Shown here piece after piece: positions 53,165 through 62,349 of a stretch of 64,000 bases of DNA. The position numbers and the translations under genes are program-made. This DNA comes from Flavobacteriales bacterium. Lineage in GTDB: Bacteria > Bacteroidota > Bacteroidia > Flavobacteriales_F > PHOS-HE28. Location: contig CP064979.1 of the NCBI GenBank assembly GCA_016699575.1, forward strand, positions 2,852,001-2,916,000, in the 5' to 3' direction. Position 1 is the first letter of the stretch; the number at the start of each line of letters is the position of its first letter. The notes under the pieces were generated by a model. That model saw only the letters and a program-made list of their open reading frames with translations. It had not been told where the DNA came from and made no database searches.

Positions 53165-54820
53165 ATGGCTGGTGGTAATCTGTCCCCGAGACAGAAGATG
53201 ATCAACATGATGTACTTGGTGCTGACGGCGCTTCTTGCGCTGAACGTATCCAAGGAGATCCTGGACAGCTTCGTGACCGTGAACACGGGCCTTGAAGGAA
53301 CCAAAGCGACTCTTCAGGAGAAGATGACCGCTACCTACAAGACCTTCTCGGATTACGCGAACGAGAACCAGACGAAATACGGCGCAGCCTTCTCTGATGC
53401 ACAACAGGTGCAGAAGTCGGCCTCTGAACTGCTCGTTTACATCGACTCCTTGAAGGTTCGCGCCATCGCTGCCGAAGAGAAGATCGAGGTGGCCAAGATC
53501 ATCGGCAAGGATGCCAACGGTGTGGATACAGTGTTGAACCTGCGCTACGTCGACAAGAAGGACGCGAACAACAACGTAACGAACCTGATGATCGGCAGCG
53601 AGCCGGGTGCCCCGAAGGAAGGGCCCTTCACCGCTGTGGAGTTCCGTCAGAAGTTGGAGGCCTACCGCGACTTGGTGAAAGCCAAGGCCAAGGGTGACGC
53701 TAAGATCGAAGCGAACGTGAACAAGCTGTTCGATTTCTCCGATCGGGCCGACGCGAGCGGTACGGTGAGCAAATGGGAAAGCATGAACTTCTACCATGTG
53801 CCATTGGCCGCCGCGGTCACAATCCTTTCCAAGATCCAAGGTGATGTGCGCAACGCTGAGAATGAACTAGTGAACAAGCTGCTGGGCGACGTGGAAGGCA
53901 AGAGCTTCAAGTTCAATACGCTGGTTCCCATTGTTCGGCCCCAAAGCAGTTACGTGACCGCTGGCGGTACGTATCGCGCGGACATCTTCCTCGGTGCATA
54001 CGATAACCAGAACGCCCCGGAAGTCACGATTTGTGGCCCTGGCGCACGTGTAGATACCGTGAAGATGGAGATCATTGGTGAGGGCAAAAAGCTCCCTCTC
54101 GAAGGCGCCATGGCCAAGCTGGAGGAAGGTGCTTCGGGAGCAGGTGTCAAAACCGTGACCGGTATTATCAAGTTCAAGCCGGTCGGTGGTGCGGAGGAGA
54201 AGCGCTACTTCGAAACCACTTACGAAGTAGCAGCCCCGAACCTGGTCGTGAGCCCAACGAAGATGAACGTGTTCTATCGCGGTGTGGACAACCCGGTGAG
54301 CATCAGCGTATCGGGTTACAGTGACAAGGACATTGCTGCTTCCATTTCCGGTGGCCACTCATTGTCGAAGGGCAAGGACGGTTACATCGTGAAGCCCGGT
54401 AAGGACTCGAAAGCCACCGTGGCTGCAACGGTGACCAACGTTGACGGCACGAAGAAGACCATGCCCGGCATCGAGTTCCGCGTGAAGAACGTGCCCAACC
54501 CCGTTCCCTATTTCGCTAACAAAGGCGCCAACGATGAGACGGTGAAGAAGGCTGACCTTACCGCAGCCCAAGGCGTGCAGGCAAAAATGGAGAACTTCGA
54601 GTTCGACCTGAAGTTCGAGGTGGTGGAGTACCGCGTGACCATGATCGTGGCCGGCACGCCCATCGAGAAGGTCGTGAAAGGCGCCGCATTGAGCGGCGAT
54701 GTGAAAGAGATGCTGTCAAAGGCTAAACCCGGTCAGAAGGTGTATATCGAGGGCATCAAAGCCCGCGGACCCGATGGCACGGTGCGTAACCTCGGTGGCC
54801 TGTCCTTCAAGGTGACCTAA
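53165..54820 (+). CDS. gldM: T9SS motor-shaft protein GldM
   Basis: 551 residues. The diagnostic start GGNLSPRQKMINMMYLVLTA and the single N-terminal transmembrane helix (MMYLVLTALLALNVSKEIL) are present. Four periplasmic domains follow, including NLVVSPTKMNVFYRGVDNP and the C-terminal AKPGQKVYIEGIKARGPDGT. The protein spans the periplasm from the GldL motor to the GldK/GldN ring. A second, diverged copy is at 59600-61270. Confidence 0.97.
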   Translation: MAGGNLSPRQKMINMMYLVLTALLALNVSKEILDSFVTVNTGLEGTKATLQEKMTATYKTFSDYANENQTKYGAAFSDAQQVQKSASELLVYIDSLKVRAIAAEEKIEVAKIIGKDANGVDTVLNLRYVDKKDANNNVTNLMIGSEPGAPKEGPFTAVEFRQKLEAYRDLVKAKAKGDAKIEANVNKLFDFSDRADASGTVSKWESMNFYHVPLAAAVTILSKIQGDVRNAENELVNKLLGDVEGKSFKFNTLVPIVRPQSSYVTAGGTYRADIFLGAYDNQNAPEVTICGPGARVDTVKMEIIGEGKKLPLEGAMAKLEEGASGAGVKTVTGIIKFKPVGGAEEKRYFETTYEVAAPNLVVSPTKMNVFYRGVDNPVSISVSGYSDKDIAASISGGHSLSKGKDGYIVKPGKDSKATVAATVTNVDGTKKTMPGIEFRVKNVPNPVPYFANKGANDETVKKADLTAAQGVQAKMENFEFDLKFEVVEYRVTMIVAGTPIEKVVKGAALSGDVKEMLSKAKPGQKVYIEGIKARGPDGTVRNLGGLSFKVT

Positions 54821-54837
54821 GCATAAACCCGCAGAAG

Positions 54838-55692
54838 ATGAGGACCCTCAAGAACATCCTGCTCGCTGCCCCGATCGCCCTCGGTCTTACCACCGTGGAC
54901 GCCGGTGCACAAACAGTGCTCGACGGAGCCTACATCAAGGAGCACACGAAGACCAAGCGTGTTGTGCCTTACCCGCACATCCGCGAGTCCGACGTGATGT
55001 GGTACCGCCGTGTTTGGCGCACCATCGACCTGCGGGAGAAGATGAACCACACGCTCTACTACCCGATAGAGCCCATCAACGATCGCAAGAGCCTCTTCGA
55101 TGTCATCAAGCAGGCATTGCTCGTGGACGGTAGCATCACCGCCTATGACGTGGGTGTTATCGGTCAGGACGATGAGTTCACCAAGGCACTCTTGGCCAGC
55201 GAACTGAAGGAAATCTTCCTGCGTGTGGATACGAGTTATACGCCCGACCTCGATACGGATGAGATGGTGATGGTGGTGCAGGAGATCCCGCTGGAAAGCC
55301 GCGACATCAAGCAGTACCGCTTGAAGGAGGATTGGATCTTCGATAAGCAGCGCAGCAAGATCGACATCCGCATCATCGGCATTGCGCCGATGAAGGAGAT
55401 GCGCGGCGATGACGGTGAGATCCGTGGTTACTCGCCGATCTTCTGGCTGTATTATCCCGAGTGCCGTTACGTGTTCGCGAACTGGGACGTTTACAATCGG
55501 GAGAACGATGCGCAGCGCATCCCGTACGAGAGCGTTTTCATGAAGCGCCAGTTCAGCAGCACGATCACGAAGTGGACCAACGTCTACGACCGCCAGATCA
55601 ACAGCTACAAGACCGGCATCGATGCACTGCTTGAAGGGGAGGAGATCAAACAAGCCCTCTTCGAGTTCGAGCACGATCTCTGGAACTGGTGA
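54838..55692 (+). CDS. gldN: T9SS ring protein GldN
   Basis: 284 residues with a signal peptide (MRTLKNILLAAPIALGLTTVDAGAQ). Family landmarks are WYRRVWRTIDLREKMNHTLYYP, ESRDIKQYRLKEDWIFDKQR, IDIRIIGIAPMKEM and SPIFWLYYPECRYVF. It binds GldK in the periplasmic ring. Two further copies follow directly downstream: a frameshifted one (55808-56654) and a diverged intact one (56700-57539). Confidence 0.97.
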   Translation: MRTLKNILLAAPIALGLTTVDAGAQTVLDGAYIKEHTKTKRVVPYPHIRESDVMWYRRVWRTIDLREKMNHTLYYPIEPINDRKSLFDVIKQALLVDGSITAYDVGVIGQDDEFTKALLASELKEIFLRVDTSYTPDLDTDEMVMVVQEIPLESRDIKQYRLKEDWIFDKQRSKIDIRIIGIAPMKEMRGDDGEIRGYSPIFWLYYPECRYVFANWDVYNRENDAQRIPYESVFMKRQFSSTITKWTNVYDRQINSYKTGIDALLEGEEIKQALFEFEHDLWNW

Positions 55693-55701
55693 CCGAATGT
55701 G

Positions 55702-55726
55702 TCACCCTGAGCCAGTCGAAGGGTGA
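55702..55726. repeat. Short palindromic intergenic element
   Basis: TCACCCT(55702-55708)...AGGGTGA(55720-55726) with GAGCCAGTCGA between. I recall similar TCACCCTGAGC/GTCGAAGGGTGA units as common intergenic repeats in Bacteroidetes genomes. It lies between gldN and the following terminator. Confidence 0.5.
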
Positions 55727-55739
55727 TACGATGAGTCGA

Positions 55740-55764
55740 GAACCCCGGCCGCAAGCCGGGGTTC
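55740..55764 (+). terminator. Rho-independent terminator after gldN
   Basis: GAACCCCGGC-CGCAA-GCCGGGGTTC is a perfect ten-base stem with a five-base loop, followed by TTCGTTG. It lies 48 bases after the gldN stop and should end the porP/gldKLMN transcript, leaving the downstream gldN copies under separate control. The stem resembles the GAACCCCGG hairpins at 30053 and 31912. Confidence 0.75.
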
Positions 55765-55807
55765 TTCGTTGTGGTACGTTTTCGAGCGACATGGGCGTTC
55801 TACGTGC

Positions 55808-56654
55808 ATGCGGCAGCGGTTCATCGGCAGGTCGGCGGTTGCAGTGTTCTGCATCTCCTCGACTTTGGCCCAGGACCCGAATGACGGGAGCCCGGGTGGA
55901 ACGGACAACCGTATGAAGCGTGTTGTACCGTACCCGAACATTCGCGAAGCCGACGTGCTCTGGCACAAGCGTGTGTGGCGCACCATCGACCTGCGGGAGA
56001 AGATGAACCACGCGCTCTATTACCCGGTGGAGCCCATCAACGACCGGAAGAGCCTGTTCGAGGTCATCCAGGAGGCCGTGCTCATGGAAGGCAGCATCAC
56101 GGCTTACGATGTGGGCGTGGTAGGCCAGGACGACGAGTTCACCAAGGCGCTTTCGGCCAAGGAACTGCAGGGAGATCTTCGTTCGGGTTGATACCACATG
56201 GACCGAAGACCTCGTGACCGGCGAAATGCTCGCGGTATCCCAAGAGGCCCGGTTGGAAAGTCGCGACATCAAGCAGTACCGCTTGAAAGAGGATTGGATC
56301 TTCGACAAGCAGCGCGGCGTTGTTGACGTACGCATCATCGGTATAGCGCCGATGAAGGAAGTGCGCGGAGAGGACGGTGAGTTGCGCGGCCATGCGCCGC
56401 TCTTCTGGCTCTACTATCCAGAGTGCCGTTATGTGTTCGCCCAGTTCGACGCCTTCAACCCGCACAACGACGCACAGCGGATCCCGTTCGAGGGCTTTTT
56501 CATGAAACGGATGTTCAGCAGCACCATCACGAAGGTCAGCAAGGTGTACGACCGAGGCATCAATACCACCCTCACCGGGGTGGAAGCCCTGCTCGAGGGT
56601 GACGCCATCAAACAGGAACTCATGGAGTTCGAGCATGACCTGTGGCACTGGTGA
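55808..56654 (+). pseudogene. Second gldN copy, broken by a one-base insertion
   Basis: The first frame starts at 55808 (MRQRFIGRSAVAVFCISSTLAQ) and follows GldN closely to AKELQ, then stops at 56191. One extra G among 56170-56172 accounts for the break: removing it restores EIFVRVDTTWTEDLVTGEML and joins to ARLESRDIKQYRLKEDWIFD, running to the end at 56654 (EFEHDLWHW). Apart from that base both halves are intact and very similar to gldN. It may be a young pseudogene, a phase-variable gene or an assembly error. If real, two truncated products result. Confidence 0.8.
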
Positions 56655-56699
56655 GCGGTCACCTTGTGCGTGAACTGCCATTCATGGGAAATGGTGGAC

Positions 56700-57539
56700 A
56701 TGCGCAGAGCTCTTTCGCTGATCGTTGCTGCTGTGATCGCCACGGCGGCATTCGGACAGACCGTTCTTGACGGTGCATACATCCGCGAACACGCGGCTAC
56801 GCGGCGAACCGTCCCCTATGTGCATCTGCGCGAAGGTGATGTGCAGTGGCACCGCCGTGTGTGGAGGACCATCGACCTGCGGCAGATGCTGAACCTGGCT
56901 CTTTATTACCCGACGGTTCCGACCAATGGACGAAAGAGCCTCTTTGATGCCATCATGGGTGCAGTTCGTGACGGTGGTGTGAACGTGTACCACCCAGGTG
57001 TCCTGCTCCAGGACGACGACTTCCGCAGGGTGATGACCACCGATGAGCGCACGAACCTGCTCGAGCGAAGTGACACCATACAGACCGCGTCGCTCGAGAA
57101 CCCCGATAGTTCGATTTCCGTTGTGACCACAACGTCGCTCACTTCCGATCAGGTCACCCGGTACCGACTGAAAGAAGACTGGCACTTCGACAAGCAGCGC
57201 GGAAAAGTGGACATCCGCATCATCGGCCTGGCTCCCATGCGCGAAGTGCGCAGCGAAAGCGGGGAGATTCTGGGTCATGCACCCCTGTTCTGGCTCTACT
57301 ACCCCGAGCTGCGTTACTATCTGGCCAACCAAGAGGTGTTCACCAGCGGTAACGAGGCCCAGCGCATCACCTTCGAGCAGGTCTTCACCAAGCGCCGCTT
57401 CGCCAGTACGATCGACAAGGTGACCAATGTGCACGACCGGGGCTCTGCGGCGTATTTGTCCGGCATGGATGCCCTGCTTGCCGGGGAACGCATCAAGCAT
57501 GATCTGTTCGCCTACGAGCACGACCTCTGGAAGTGGTGA
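56700..57539 (+). CDS. Third, diverged GldN paralogue
   Basis: 279 residues from the ATG at 56700 (MRRALSLIVAAVIATAAFGQ signal peptide). It keeps GldN landmarks (HRRVWRTIDLRQMLNLALYYP, YRLKEDWHFDKQRGKVDIRIIG, HAPLFWLYYPELRYY) but differs from the other two in the middle (about 110-160). There it has a Ser/Thr-rich insert-like stretch (ENPDSSISVVTTTSLTSD). It is followed by the ABC-F gene and the second gldM, so a gldM2/gldN3 pair could form an alternative periplasmic core. Confidence 0.9.
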   Translation: MRRALSLIVAAVIATAAFGQTVLDGAYIREHAATRRTVPYVHLREGDVQWHRRVWRTIDLRQMLNLALYYPTVPTNGRKSLFDAIMGAVRDGGVNVYHPGVLLQDDDFRRVMTTDERTNLLERSDTIQTASLENPDSSISVVTTTSLTSDQVTRYRLKEDWHFDKQRGKVDIRIIGLAPMREVRSESGEILGHAPLFWLYYPELRYYLANQEVFTSGNEAQRITFEQVFTKRRFASTIDKVTNVHDRGSAAYLSGMDALLAGERIKHDLFAYEHDLWKW

Positions 57540-57618
57540 CCCGGTAGTCCCGCTCTGCCTGGAAGGCCTACTTTCGCGCGCCTTTTCCGCATCGCTCCCG
57601 CGATGCGGGATGTACCAC

Positions 57619-59547
57619 ATGCTCACCGTCTCCAATCTCACGCTCCACTTCGGCGAGCGGCCCATGTTCGATGAGGTCTCGTTCTTCATCGGTACGGATG
57701 ATCGCATCGGTCTGGTGGGTCGCAACGGCGCGGGGAAAAGCACCTTGTTGAAGATCCTGGCAGGGGCGCAGCGCTTCGATACCGGCAACATCGGGCGGCC
57801 CAAGGAGTTGACCGTGGGTTATCTGCCACAGGAGATGACCCATGACCTGGAGCTCTCACCGCGACAGGTCGCTGAGAAAGCCTTCCAGGAAGCGCAGAAG
57901 CTCAAGGGTTCCCTGGATCGCATTGAGAAGGAACTTGAGACGACCACCGACCACGATGCGCTGATGGAACTGGCCGAGATGCTGGCCCACGCGCACGAGC
58001 GGTTGAACGCCCTTGGTGCTGCCGACCACGATGCACAGATAGAGACCATCCTGAAGGGTATCGGCTTCGTGGGCAACGACATGGACCGCCCGTTGAAGGA
58101 ACTGAGTGGTGGATGGCGCATGCGGGCTGAACTGGCGCGCATACTGCTCATGCGCCCCGATCTGCTTCTGCTGGACGAGCCCACGAACCACCTCGACCTT
58201 CCAGCCATCCAGTGGTTGGAAGACCTGCTGAAGACCTACCCTGCGGCCATCGTGCTCATCAGCCACGACAAGACCTTCCTTGATCGCCTGACCACGCGTA
58301 CCATCGAGGTGTACAACGGCAAGCTCATCGATCGCAAGGCCAGTTGGAGCAAGTTCGTGGAGCTGCGCAAAGAGGAGCGCGAGCGGCAAGCGAAGGCCGC
58401 CACTGAGCAGCAGAAATACATCGAAGAGACCCAGGAGCTCATCAACAAGTTCCGCGCGAAGAAGGACAAGGCTGCCTTCGCTCAAAGCCTCATCACCAAG
58501 CTCGAGAAGCTCGAACGCATCGAAGTGGAGGACGAAGACCTCCGTAGGATGATGGTGCGCTTCCCGCCCGCCCCCTCCAGCGGAAAGATCGTGTGCGAGG
58601 TGAAGAGCGTGGGGAAGAGCTACGGACCGAAGGAGATCTTCAGGGATGCCGAGCTGATCGTTTCCAAAGGCGAGCACCTCGCGTTGGTGGGCGCGAACGG
58701 TACAGGAAAGAGCACGTTGGTGCGCATGATCCTGGGCAAGGAACCCCACACCGGCGAGATCAAGATGGGGCACAATGTGGTGGTGGGCTACTATGCACAG
58801 GATGCCACCGATACGCTGGACCCGAAGAAGAGCGTGATGGAGACGGCCGAGTACGCGGCCAGCGAGGACAACATGAAGCGCGTGCGGGCCATGCTGGGCG
58901 CCTTCCTCTTCACCAAGGACGATGTGGACAAGCCGGTGCGCGTGCTGAGCGGCGGTGAGCGCGCGCGACTGGCGCTGTGCTGCATGCTGCTGCGCCCGCT
59001 CAACTTCCTGCTGCTTGATGAGCCCACGCACCACTTGGACATCCAGAGCAAGGACGTGCTGAAGGAGGCGCTGAAGAACTACGACGGCACCTTCCTCCTC
59101 GTCAGCCACGATCGTGACTTCCTCACAGGCCTCACCAACCGCCTGCTCGAACTGGACGACTACCGTATCCGCGACCAGCACATGGACATCCTGGAGCTGA
59201 TCGAGAAGCGCAAGGCGTTGCAGGCGGCCGACATGGGAGCCTCGTCGAAGCGCGAAACGGTGAAGGCGGAGGCCAAGGACAAGAGCGACTACAACGAACG
59301 CCGGGACCGCGACAAGGAGCGTCGTCGTTTGTTGAACCAAGTTGAACGTTCGGAAGTGCGCATGGCGGAGCTCGAGAAGGAGGAGAAAGACCTTCAAGCG
59401 CTCGTGATGAAGAACGGTGTGCCTGCGGCCGAAGTGCAGAAGGGTTACGATCGTATGGGCGAGATCGCAAAGCTCATTGCCGAGCAGATGCAGCAATGGG
59501 AAGCAGCAGGTGCACGCCTGCAGGAATTGGGCGACGAGATCGCTTGA
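57619..59547 (+). CDS. ABC-F family ATPase
   Basis: 642 residues from the ATG at 57619 (MLTVSNLTLHFGERPMFDEV); an ATG three codons earlier is also usable. There are two ABC domains without membrane segments: Walker A GRNGAGKST and GANGTGKST, signatures LSGGWRMR and LSGGERAR, and Walker B LLLDEPTNHLD and LLLDEPTHHLD. The usual Asn is His in the second. A C-terminal coiled coil (about 540-640) follows. ABC-F proteins bind the ribosome E site and relieve stalling or protect from antibiotics. Its place between gld paralogues looks incidental. Confidence 0.94.
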   Translation: MLTVSNLTLHFGERPMFDEVSFFIGTDDRIGLVGRNGAGKSTLLKILAGAQRFDTGNIGRPKELTVGYLPQEMTHDLELSPRQVAEKAFQEAQKLKGSLDRIEKELETTTDHDALMELAEMLAHAHERLNALGAADHDAQIETILKGIGFVGNDMDRPLKELSGGWRMRAELARILLMRPDLLLLDEPTNHLDLPAIQWLEDLLKTYPAAIVLISHDKTFLDRLTTRTIEVYNGKLIDRKASWSKFVELRKEERERQAKAATEQQKYIEETQELINKFRAKKDKAAFAQSLITKLEKLERIEVEDEDLRRMMVRFPPAPSSGKIVCEVKSVGKSYGPKEIFRDAELIVSKGEHLALVGANGTGKSTLVRMILGKEPHTGEIKMGHNVVVGYYAQDATDTLDPKKSVMETAEYAASEDNMKRVRAMLGAFLFTKDDVDKPVRVLSGGERARLALCCMLLRPLNFLLLDEPTHHLDIQSKDVLKEALKNYDGTFLLVSHDRDFLTGLTNRLLELDDYRIRDQHMDILELIEKRKALQAADMGASSKRETVKAEAKDKSDYNERRDRDKERRRLLNQVERSEVRMAELEKEEKDLQALVMKNGVPAAEVQKGYDRMGEIAKLIAEQMQQWEAAGARLQELGDEIA

Positions 59548-59599
59548 ACGTTACCTGCGACTTGCCTCGGCATTGGGATGGTGAACAAACACCATCACC

Positions 59600-61270
59600 A
59601 TGGCCTCCGCGAAACTGCCGCCACGGCAGAAGATGATCAACATGATGTACCTGGTGCTCACCGCCATGCTGGCGATGAACATCAGCAAGGAAGTGCTGGA
59701 CCAATTCGTGCTGCTCGATGCTGACCTTGGACGCAGTGAGCTTGCCCACCACGTGCGCACCAGCAGTGAGTACGCTGTCTTCGAAGCCAGCGCATTGAAC
59801 GTGCCGGCCAAGTTCAAGCTTCCGCTGGAACGCGCGCACCGGGCGGGTGCGGCCGCCGATTCCTTGGTGGCCTACATCGAGGAGATGAAGGTGCTAGCGA
59901 TCGCGGAGGCAGAAGGTTTGGAACGAGGAGAGGTGCTGTTGAAGTCGAGGGACGGTCGCGACTCCATCATGGCATTGGAGAAAGTGGAAGCGAAGGACGA
60001 CCGCGATGCGCTCGCGCACCTGTTCGTCGGTAGTGAACCGGGCGATCCCAAGGATGGAGCCTACACGGCCAAGGAACTGAAGCAGCGCGTGTCAGCCTAT
60101 CGTGATGAGCTGAAAACGATGGTGCCACCGAAGGACGACCGCTTGCTCGCGTCGCTCGATGTGCTCTTCGACCTGGGCGACCGCCGGGACGCCAGCGGTA
60201 CGCTGAACAATTGGGAGAGCCTGTGCTTCTACGAAGTACCCCTGGTTGCCGGCATTGCCACGTTGAGCAAGTTGCAAGCGGACATCCGCAGCGCCGAGAA
60301 CGACGTGGTGCGCGCACTCTACCGCAGCGTTAACGGTGACAGCCATGCCTTCACCGACCTGATGAGCGCGGTGATACCGCAGAGCAATTACATCACCGTG
60401 GGCGACAGCTTCCGCGCCGACGTGTTCCTGGCGGCCTACGATGCAGGCAATCTACCGGTCATTGAACTCGCACTGGAGGGCGCGCACATCGACACGAACA
60501 CCATGGAGGTCGTCGGCCCGAAAGCCTCGGTGCCTGTGGGCAGGGATGGCTTGGGCAAGTTGCGTTTGCCCGGCAGCGTGGCCGGAATGCAGGAGCGTGA
60601 AGGGATCATACGCTTCAAAGGCGTGAACGGCGAGGAGAAGAAGCGTTTCCGCACGTCGTTCCAGGTAGCTCGGCCCGAATTGGTGGTGAGCCCTACCAAA
60701 ATGAACGTGCTCTACCGGCACGTGGAGAACCCCATCGAGATCAGTGTACCTGGCTTCGCTGCGGACAAAGTAAGCCCGCGCATTGACAACGGAATCCTGA
60801 TAAGAACAAGGGAAGGATGGGTTGCGAAACCCGGCAGCGGCGGAAAGGCGTTGGTGTCCGTTACGGTTGAATTGGCTGACGGGTCGAAGAAGTCGATGCC
60901 TCCTGTGGAATTCCGGGTGAAGGATCTGCCGCCGCCGGTTGTCGTTTGCTTCAAACGTAAATCGACGGACACCAAGGTCAAGAAGAGCGAGTTGGGGCCG
61001 GAGCAAGGTCTGAGGGCGGTTCTTGAGGGCACGGCGTTCGACGAGCCGTGGACCGTGACCAGGTACAAGGTAGTCCTCGTGAGGGCTGGCAGCATTACGG
61101 AACTGGTCAACCGGGGCAACGCCTTCAGCCCGGAGGTGGAACAGCTTCTTGAAAAGGCAAAGCCCGGCGATCAGATCTACATCGAGGAGATCAAGGCCCG
61201 CTTGACCAAGGCTCCCGACTCTCCGGAGCGGAACCTGGCGGCGATCGCTCTGCGTGTCATTCCAGGCTGA
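59600..61270 (+). CDS. Second GldM paralogue
   Basis: 556 residues. The N-terminus LPPRQKMINMMYLVLTAMLA and the single helix (MMYLVLTAMLAMNISKEVL) mark it as GldM. So do PELVVSPTKMNVLYRHVENP and the end EKAKPGDQIYIEEIKARLTK. It has diverged over its whole length from the copy at 53165-54820, so this is an old duplication, not a recent one. No second gldL or gldK is present. It should share or compete for GldL, or work with the GldN copies upstream. Confidence 0.93.
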   Translation: MASAKLPPRQKMINMMYLVLTAMLAMNISKEVLDQFVLLDADLGRSELAHHVRTSSEYAVFEASALNVPAKFKLPLERAHRAGAAADSLVAYIEEMKVLAIAEAEGLERGEVLLKSRDGRDSIMALEKVEAKDDRDALAHLFVGSEPGDPKDGAYTAKELKQRVSAYRDELKTMVPPKDDRLLASLDVLFDLGDRRDASGTLNNWESLCFYEVPLVAGIATLSKLQADIRSAENDVVRALYRSVNGDSHAFTDLMSAVIPQSNYITVGDSFRADVFLAAYDAGNLPVIELALEGAHIDTNTMEVVGPKASVPVGRDGLGKLRLPGSVAGMQEREGIIRFKGVNGEEKKRFRTSFQVARPELVVSPTKMNVLYRHVENPIEISVPGFAADKVSPRIDNGILIRTREGWVAKPGSGGKALVSVTVELADGSKKSMPPVEFRVKDLPPPVVVCFKRKSTDTKVKKSELGPEQGLRAVLEGTAFDEPWTVTRYKVVLVRAGSITELVNRGNAFSPEVEQLLEKAKPGDQIYIEEIKARLTKAPDSPERNLAAIALRVIPG

Positions 61271-61291
61271 CCCACCTCACTCCGAAAAGCG

Positions 61292-61317
61292 AAAGTCCCG
61301 GCCTAGGCCGGGACTTT
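61292..61317. terminator. Bidirectional terminator between gldM2 and the initiator tRNA
   Basis: A 26-base perfect palindrome, AAAGTCCCGGCCT/AGGCCGGGACTTT, lies 21 bases after the stop of the second gldM and 5 bases from the 3' end of the convergent tRNA. With A-rich and T-rich flanks it can stop transcripts from both sides. Confidence 0.8.
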
Positions 61318-61322
61318 CTTCG

Positions 61323-61395
<73 letters not shown>

Positions 61396-61470
61396 ATGTG
61401 GGCGCGAAGCTAGACGAATTCCCATCTTCGCCAACCTTTTCCGCCAACGCTTGTCCGGAAAGAACGCGGA

Positions 61471-62349
61471 ATGCCTCACAAAGCCGGCTACGTCAACATC
61501 ATCGGGCTGCCCAATACGGGCAAGAGCACGCTCTTGAACGCTCTCTTGGGCGAGCAACTGGTCATCGTGAACCCCAAGGCACAGACCACGCGCCACCGGA
61601 TACTCGGCATCCTGAACGGCGATGACCATCAGTTGGTCATCTCCGACACACCGGGCATCCTCGATCCGCAGTATCCGCTCCAAGCGAGCATGATGCGCGA
61701 GGTGGATGAAGCGCTCAAGGATGCCGACGTATTGCTGGTGATGACAGAGCTGGGCCAGAAGCCGGAGAACAGCGAGGCCGTGCTGAAGCGTGCGCTGCGC
61801 TTCAAGGGGCCCATGATGCTCCTCATCAACAAGATCGACACAGGGGATCAAACCACAGTGGCCGAGGCCATCGCTGCATGGCAGGCCGCGTTGCCAAATG
61901 CCAATGTCTCTCCGATCGCTGCTTTGCACGGCTTCAATGTACCTGAACTACGCCAAGGGCTCATCGATCTGCTGCCGGAGCACGACCCGTACTTCCCGAA
62001 GGATGAAATGAGCGACCGCGACCTGCGCTTCTTCGCAAGCGAGATCATCCGCGAGCAGGTGTTGCAGCACTACCGCCAGGAGATCCCTTACAGTACGCAG
62101 GTGGTCGTTACTACGTTCAAGGAAGATGAGGATCCGGTGCGCATCGAAGCCGATGTGATCGTGATGCGCGATAGCCAGAAGGGCATCATCATTGGACCCG
62201 GTGGTAGCGCACTGCGCACCTTGGGCACCGGATCGCGCAAGGCCATGGAGAAGTGGTTGGGGCGGAAGGTCTTCCTGCGCTTCCATGTGAAAGTCGATCC
62301 CGACTGGCGCAGCGACGACAACAAACTGAAACGATACGGATACAGATGA
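61471..62349 (+). CDS. era: Ribosome-assembly GTPase Era
   Basis: 292 residues. The G domain has G1 GLPNTGKSTLL, G3 DTPG and G4 NKID. The C-terminal KH domain shows GIIIGPGGSALRTLGTGSRK and ends DDNKLKRYGYR. Era binds the 3' end of 16S rRNA and helps 30S maturation. Its stop overlaps the der start (62346-62349), so the two GTPases are co-translated. Confidence 0.97.
   Translation: MPHKAGYVNIIGLPNTGKSTLLNALLGEQLVIVNPKAQTTRHRILGILNGDDHQLVISDTPGILDPQYPLQASMMREVDEALKDADVLLVMTELGQKPENSEAVLKRALRFKGPMMLLINKIDTGDQTTVAEAIAAWQAALPNANVSPIAALHGFNVPELRQGLIDLLPEHDPYFPKDEMSDRDLRFFASEIIREQVLQHYRQEIPYSTQVVVTTFKEDEDPVRIEADVIVMRDSQKGIIIGPGGSALRTLGTGSRKAMEKWLGRKVFLRFHVKVDPDWRSDDNKLKRYGYR

Noticed and set aside
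57856..59496. 546-codon minus-strand open frame over the ABC-F gene
   Set aside because: The plus strand carries complete Walker and signature motifs; the antisense frame has none.
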